DNA of 64,000 nt, from contig JAJJXM010000065.1 in NCBI GenBank assembly GCA_024516155.1, positions 186,001 to 250,000 of the forward strand, given 5' to 3'. Source of the DNA: Pyronema omphalodes (Eukaryota > Ascomycota > Pezizomycetes > Pezizales > Pyronemataceae). Positions within the stretch are counted from its first letter, which is position 1. Every line of letters begins with the position of its first letter. Shown here in pieces: positions 59,832-64,000 of this stretch. The translations under genes were made by a program, and so were the position numbers. The notes beneath the pieces were generated by a model that had not been told where the DNA came from, made no database searches, and worked only from the letters and a program-made list of their open reading frames with translations.

Positions 59832-60787
59832 TTGTATGTTATTCTTCTAGGGACGTGGGATGTGGGGAGAGATTGCAAGGTGGTGAAGCTGGAGCTGTGT
59901 AAGAGACGTGGGAAATATGGGTGGAATGAGAAATATGGGAAATATAGGAAAATATGTAATCTCTTAATCAAGACACGAAGTTGAGGTTATATCTATACAT
60001 ATACCTGTAGTTGTAGTTGTAGTCGTAGTTATAGTTCTTTTCAAAATCAAAGCCAAAGTCGAAGTTATGATACCAGATTTTCTACACCTTATACCCTTGA
60101 AAAATTAATCAGGAGGATTGGATTAGAAGAAATATATCGGAAGAGAAAATAATGCAATGTATAATAATATCAAATGATTAAGCTTTTTTTTTCCAATTTT
60201 TTTTTTCTAATTTTTTGATTCGTTATTATTCTTTGTTATTCTAAGATTATATGATGATAATGATATGAATAAATTTATCCCATCCCGGGTTATGTATTAA
60301 ATATCTAACCAACTACCGGTGTCCCTTAAACCCAGTATCCCTTAAACCCAGTATCCCTTAAATCCCGAACTCTGAACTCTATCTATAGAAGGCCGATAAC
60401 TCTTTTACCCCCCCCCCCCCCCCCCCCCTCCTTCTTCATTCATCGATCCTTAACCAACCAACCAACCAACCAACCAACCGGTTCCCCCGGTAGAAGATAA
60501 TTATGGTCCGTATGCATAGTGCCCCAAAGCGCATCAGCATCAGCATCAGCATCAGCATCTCTATCCACCACCAATCTCAATCCAGCCCATAAAAAACCAT
60601 CTTAATCCAGCCTAATCCATCTTAATCCAGCCCATGAAAAACCATCCCCACCATTCCATTCTAATCCAGCCCATAAAAATCCATGCATAAAACTTCACAA
60701 CTTCACAACTTCTACAGCTGTATATAGAAGCATAGAAGCGTAGAAGCATACCCAGTTTCTAGCGTCGATATCGATTCCCACTTCGCC

Positions 60788-60818
<31 letters not shown>

Positions 60819-61860
60819 TCCAGACACCAGACTCCCAGACTCCCAGACACCAGACTTTAGACTCCAGACACCCGGCTTCGTGGGCTTCGCGGGCTCCCGG
60901 GCTTCGTAAGTTTTCGCCGACTTGATTATGCACAGAAGTGGTCTGAGCTTGAGTCTAAGAGAGTAAGAGATTAAGATACGCTATGTACCACGCTATGTAC
61001 CACGCTATGTACACTACACTATGGTGCCCATACGCTACGCTGCGCTATGCTACGGCCTTATAGATCCGACGATACTGTGACTCGCCGATTATAAGAAGAT
61101 AGCCCAAGTAGGTATAAATACGGATCATTGATTGTTGATTATTATCGGTATCATTGCGCTATTTATGATTCAACCCCCGATTTTTCCGGAAGTCATGTTG
61201 ACTGTGGTAGGTAAAAATAATTTACACTTACGCTTATGCAGGTACAGGTATAAAAATCGCAGTCTGTTGTTGAAAACATTCTGGAGATATTAGAGGTAAC
61301 ATTAAAGGTAACATTAAAGGTAACATTAAAGGTAACATTTAGAAAACATTAAAGGCAATAATTATAATTTTTTTTCTGTGAAGGATTCATGATATCGTCG
61401 TCGGTATTGTTGATGTCGTTTGGTAATGCTCTGCTGAAATATGAAATACCCTGCACCCCCCCCCCCCCCCCCAACCTTCCTAGAGCTTCAAGACTCTTCT
61501 TGCCCATTCTCATTCTCATTCTTCATGCTGCTTACTTCATTAGCTTCGTTATATTCATCCCCCTCTCATCGCTTCCAATTTTCCCAATTTTCCCAATTCG
61601 TAGGTATCCAATTCCATCCCATCCCATCCCATCTCTCTTCCCCTCGCCTCGATTCCCCCACCCCTCATATCAACCCCCCCCCCCCCCCCCCCCCAAACAA
61701 ATCAAGTCGGAATAACAACCTGCGTAAAGCCCTGGACACGATCCGAGAAGATCAACGGGGCTCTTCTAGTCGGGATAATCCCCGCTTTAATATCTTCTTT
61801 TCGTTCGTAGTAGACCCATTCTATGATTATTAGCTGAGTTTTTTGCCGGGGAGGGGGTGG

Positions 61861-61944
61861 ATGGAGGATTGAAGATGGAGGATTGAAGATGGAGGATTGA
61901 AGATGGAGGATTGAAGATGGAGGATTGAAGATGGAGGATTGAAG
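61861..61944. repeat. 14-bp minisatellite ATGGAGGATTGAAG, 6 perfect copies
   Basis: Six exact head-to-tail copies followed by a partial copy; lack of substitutions suggests recent amplification. Confidence 0.97.
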
Positions 61945-62844
61945 ATGGCAGGAAGATGTAAGTGGAGGTGAAAGGTGAAAAGATTTGAGGATATTGAGAT
62001 ATTGGGGTATGGTATATGCCATAGCAGCCATGGAACGAGGAAGTAATAAAACAAGAAAGAAACAGAACCAAAGAGGAAGCCATACCAAGATAGAAAGCAT
62101 GTATATGGCCCGGAAAATATCCCAGAAACGTAAGAATAAGGTTAATAAGAACTACACCGCAACCATCAGCATCCACATCCACATCCGCATCCGCATCCGC
62201 ATCCGCATCCATATCTCAAAACTCGAGAGAAGAAGAAGAAGAAGAAGAAGAAGGAAGGTAGATCTTACAATCCATGCCACAACCAGCGACGAGGAGGACT
62301 CCGAGGGGTGGAAGCTGGGGGTTTGTTAGTGTTGTTGGTTGTTGTTGGTTGTTGTTGGTTGTTGGTATTTACTTTTTCGTTGGCTGAGAGAAGGGGAGAA
62401 GGAGAGAAAGGATAGAAGGAGAGAAGGGATAGAAGGAGAGAAGGGATAGAATGGGAGAAGGGACAGAAGGGAGAATGGGAGAAGGAATCGAAGGGGACAA
62501 GGAGTACAAGGAGGGGCTTACGAAGATTGTTATAATGATTAGGAGGATTGCTGAACAAGCGCCCATTGTTTGTAGGTTTCCGTAGTGGGTGTTGAAGTAT
62601 TGAGGTGTTGTAGTGTTGGGGATATGTCTTGTGTGGTTTTGGGTTGGTGGTTCGTGGTTTGCGGTTCGTGGTTCTTGTTTGTGGTCTGTGGTTCTGATTC
62701 GTGGTTTAGGTTCCGGTTCGTAGTATGGTTCGTGCTTCGGTTCGAAATTCGTAGCCCGTAGCCCGTAACCCGTAATTCGAACGTCGCTTCAGTTGCAGTC
62801 GTAGTCGTATTTGCAGCCGTAGTCGAAGCCGGTGCGTATATCTT

Positions 62845-62898
62845 GCGAATCCAGCGAATCCAGCGAATCCAGCGAATCCAGCGAATCCAGCGAATCCA
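62845..62898. repeat. 9-bp minisatellite GCGAATCCA, 6 perfect copies
   Basis: Six exact copies. Because the unit is a multiple of three it keeps a frame open (IRW repeats on the minus strand), which makes a spurious open reading frame. Confidence 0.97.
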
Positions 62899-63126
62899 AC
62901 ACAGCGTAATATTCAAGCAAACTATATTTCCACCTCCAGCCGTATGTTGGAATGGGGTGGGATGAAATAACAGAACAGCCCCCCCCCCCCCCCCGCCCAA
63001 TGACGTCAACTATGCGTCATGTTATTCGCACGTGCGTAGTCCGTAGTCATGGGTAATCACGTTACCATTAACGTCATGTATGTATACATATACAAAGGAA
63101 ATCGTTAACCCTTGACGGTATGTGGT

Positions 63127-63128
63127 TG

Positions 63129-63166
<38 letters not shown>

Positions 63167-63168
63167 GT
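63127..63168. repeat. hexanucleotide microsatellite (GTATAT)n
   Basis: About six copies of ATATGT/GTATAT in a row, then related TATGTATGT sequence. Confidence 0.9.
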
Positions 63169-63434
63169 CTACATTGTATGTATACAAGTTTATATATGTA
63201 AATGGAATGTGGTAAGGATAAAGGATACTGTTTTCGAAAAAAAAGATTGACAAGATTGACAAGATCAACAAGATCAACACCGTGCTGCCTGCCTGTGCTG
63301 CCTGCCTGTATATCTGTACATAAGAAAAGGATAAACACAGACATCTACAACCCAAGGTTATTTTTAAATATAAAATTTATAGGCTGTATGTAACCATACA
63401 CTAGATTTTCGAAGCCAGCTTAGATTAAACCATA

Positions 63435-63482
63435 ACTCGTGCCTAAAGGTGGTGGCGCTAGCCACCATCTTTAGGCACGAGT
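63435..63482. repeat. 48-bp near-perfect palindrome (22-bp arms)
   Basis: The left arm begins ACTCGTGCCTAAAGG and ends TGGTGGC; the right arm is its reverse complement with one mismatch, around a 4-nt centre GCTA. It would form a strong hairpin in DNA or RNA. It is not next to a gene end and no downstream T run follows, so it does not look like a terminator; it may be a small fold-back element. Confidence 0.9.
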
Positions 63483-63529
63483 ACTCCGCATAACAAAATA
63501 TTCGCCACCTAATACCTAATACCGAGAAC

Positions 63530-63570
63530 GTATACCATACCATACCATACCATACCATACCATACCATAT
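63530..63570. repeat. pentanucleotide microsatellite (ATACC)n
   Basis: Seven to eight copies of ATACC/CATAC in a row, in intergenic sequence near the window end. Confidence 0.9.
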
Positions 63571-64000
63571 CACGAAACGGTCGAAGCCGCGTCCGGAGGC
63601 CTATTACATGCAGAACTCAATATTAATTAATCCTTACCACATAAAAATAACTACTAAATAGTTTCTATAAGCAGAGCAGTTGTATGTATCATCCCCAAAC
63701 CCAACCCCAAATCCGAACCTCCGAGCCTCCGAACCTCCGAACCCCCCCAAAACCATAAGAATTAGCGTAAAGAAATCATTGTAAAGAATCAGACAGTGGG
63801 CTTGTTGTGGTTTCAAATTTCAAAGTTATACAATTATTGTCTGAAATCTAGCTTCTAGTCTTGCAGTCTTGCACGTGTGTACAAATTTGCAAATAGCAAT
63901 AGCAATCAAAGTATATGATTTATGATTCATAAGGCATCACTCGCCGCGCATCACCACAGAAACTCCAAAATACCGCTATCGTTGACATTCAAGACTGTTA

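Larger units (their letters stand above)
59832..64000. other. repeat-rich intergenic region, no gene seen
   Basis: Over 4 kb consists largely of short tandem repeats of many different units plus three long C runs (60408-60428, 61456-61472, 61674-61694) and a fourth at 62979-62994. Examples are TAGTTG units near 60005-60040, CATCAG (60532-60562), AATCCAGCCCAT units (60570-60682), CAGACAC (60790-60868), CTATGTACCACG (60974-61010) and AAAGGTAACATT (61290-61345). Open frames on either strand are translations of these repeats. Confidence 0.7.

Noticed and set aside
62539..63009. 156-codon minus-strand frame with RWI repeats
   Set aside because: Generated by the 9-bp GCGAATCCA array and GGTTCGTGG repeats.
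63435..63482. Palindrome as a transcription terminator
   Set aside because: No gene ends nearby and no T run follows; hairpin terminators are not the eukaryotic polymerase II mechanism.

Overview
The window is nuclear DNA of a filamentous ascomycete (Pezizomycotina). The evidence is eleven spliced protein-coding genes with short introns, 48-84 nt in nearly all cases, and GT..AG borders with CTAAC/CTGAC-type branch sites. The gene set is fungal: an NDT80/VIB-1 factor, Tra1, the TFIIIC subunit Tfc1, a B56 PP2A subunit, SF3a60 and Fal1. I cannot name the genus. The long G/C homopolymers, abundant minisatellites and very large intergenic spaces would fit an early-diverging group such as Orbiliomycetes or Pezizomycetes, but that is a guess. 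Gene models below were rebuilt by joining exons in frame. Nine of the eleven give complete proteins with credible full length; the VIB-1 start is uncertain and the exact start of the ACT-domain gene is open.

Layout. 0.9-4.7 kb (-): VIB-1/XprG-type transcription factor, probably with an unusually long first intron. 4.7-18.4 kb: about 13.6 kb with no gene I can support. 18.4-19.5 kb (-): galactose mutarotase. 20.1-20.45 kb: a 354-bp non-autonomous DNA transposon with 23-bp terminal inverted repeats and TA duplications. 21.3-33.4 kb (-): complete ten-exon tra1 (3784 aa). 35.2-37.1 kb (-): tfc1. 39.9-42.3 kb (+): B56 regulatory subunit of PP2A. 42.3-44.8 kb: minisatellite cluster. 44.8-46.1 kb (+): MAT2B/RmlD-like NAD(P)-binding protein. 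46.3-47.85 kb (-): SF3a60. 48.1-49.5 kb (+): Fal1/eIF4A-III helicase. 50.2-53.1 kb (-): protein with three RRMs. 56.1-57.6 kb (+): CASTOR/GATS-like ACT-domain protein. 57.95-59.8 kb (+): CID-RS domain protein. 59.8-64.0 kb: repeat-rich, no gene seen.

Biology. The genes are mostly housekeeping functions in transcription (Tra1 for SAGA/NuA4, Tfc1 for RNA polymerase III), RNA processing (SF3a60, Fal1, the RRM protein, the CID-RS protein) and nutrient or stress regulation (VIB-1, B56-PP2A, CASTOR-like). No biosynthetic cluster, CRISPR, rRNA or intact tRNA gene was seen. The most interesting points are the new short inverted-repeat transposon, the twelve long G/C homopolymers, the fungal CASTOR-like amino-acid sensor candidate, the 1.6-kb intron and glutamine-rich insertion of the VIB-1 gene, the 11-bp minisatellite that runs to within a few bases of a start codon, and the dense minisatellite fields.
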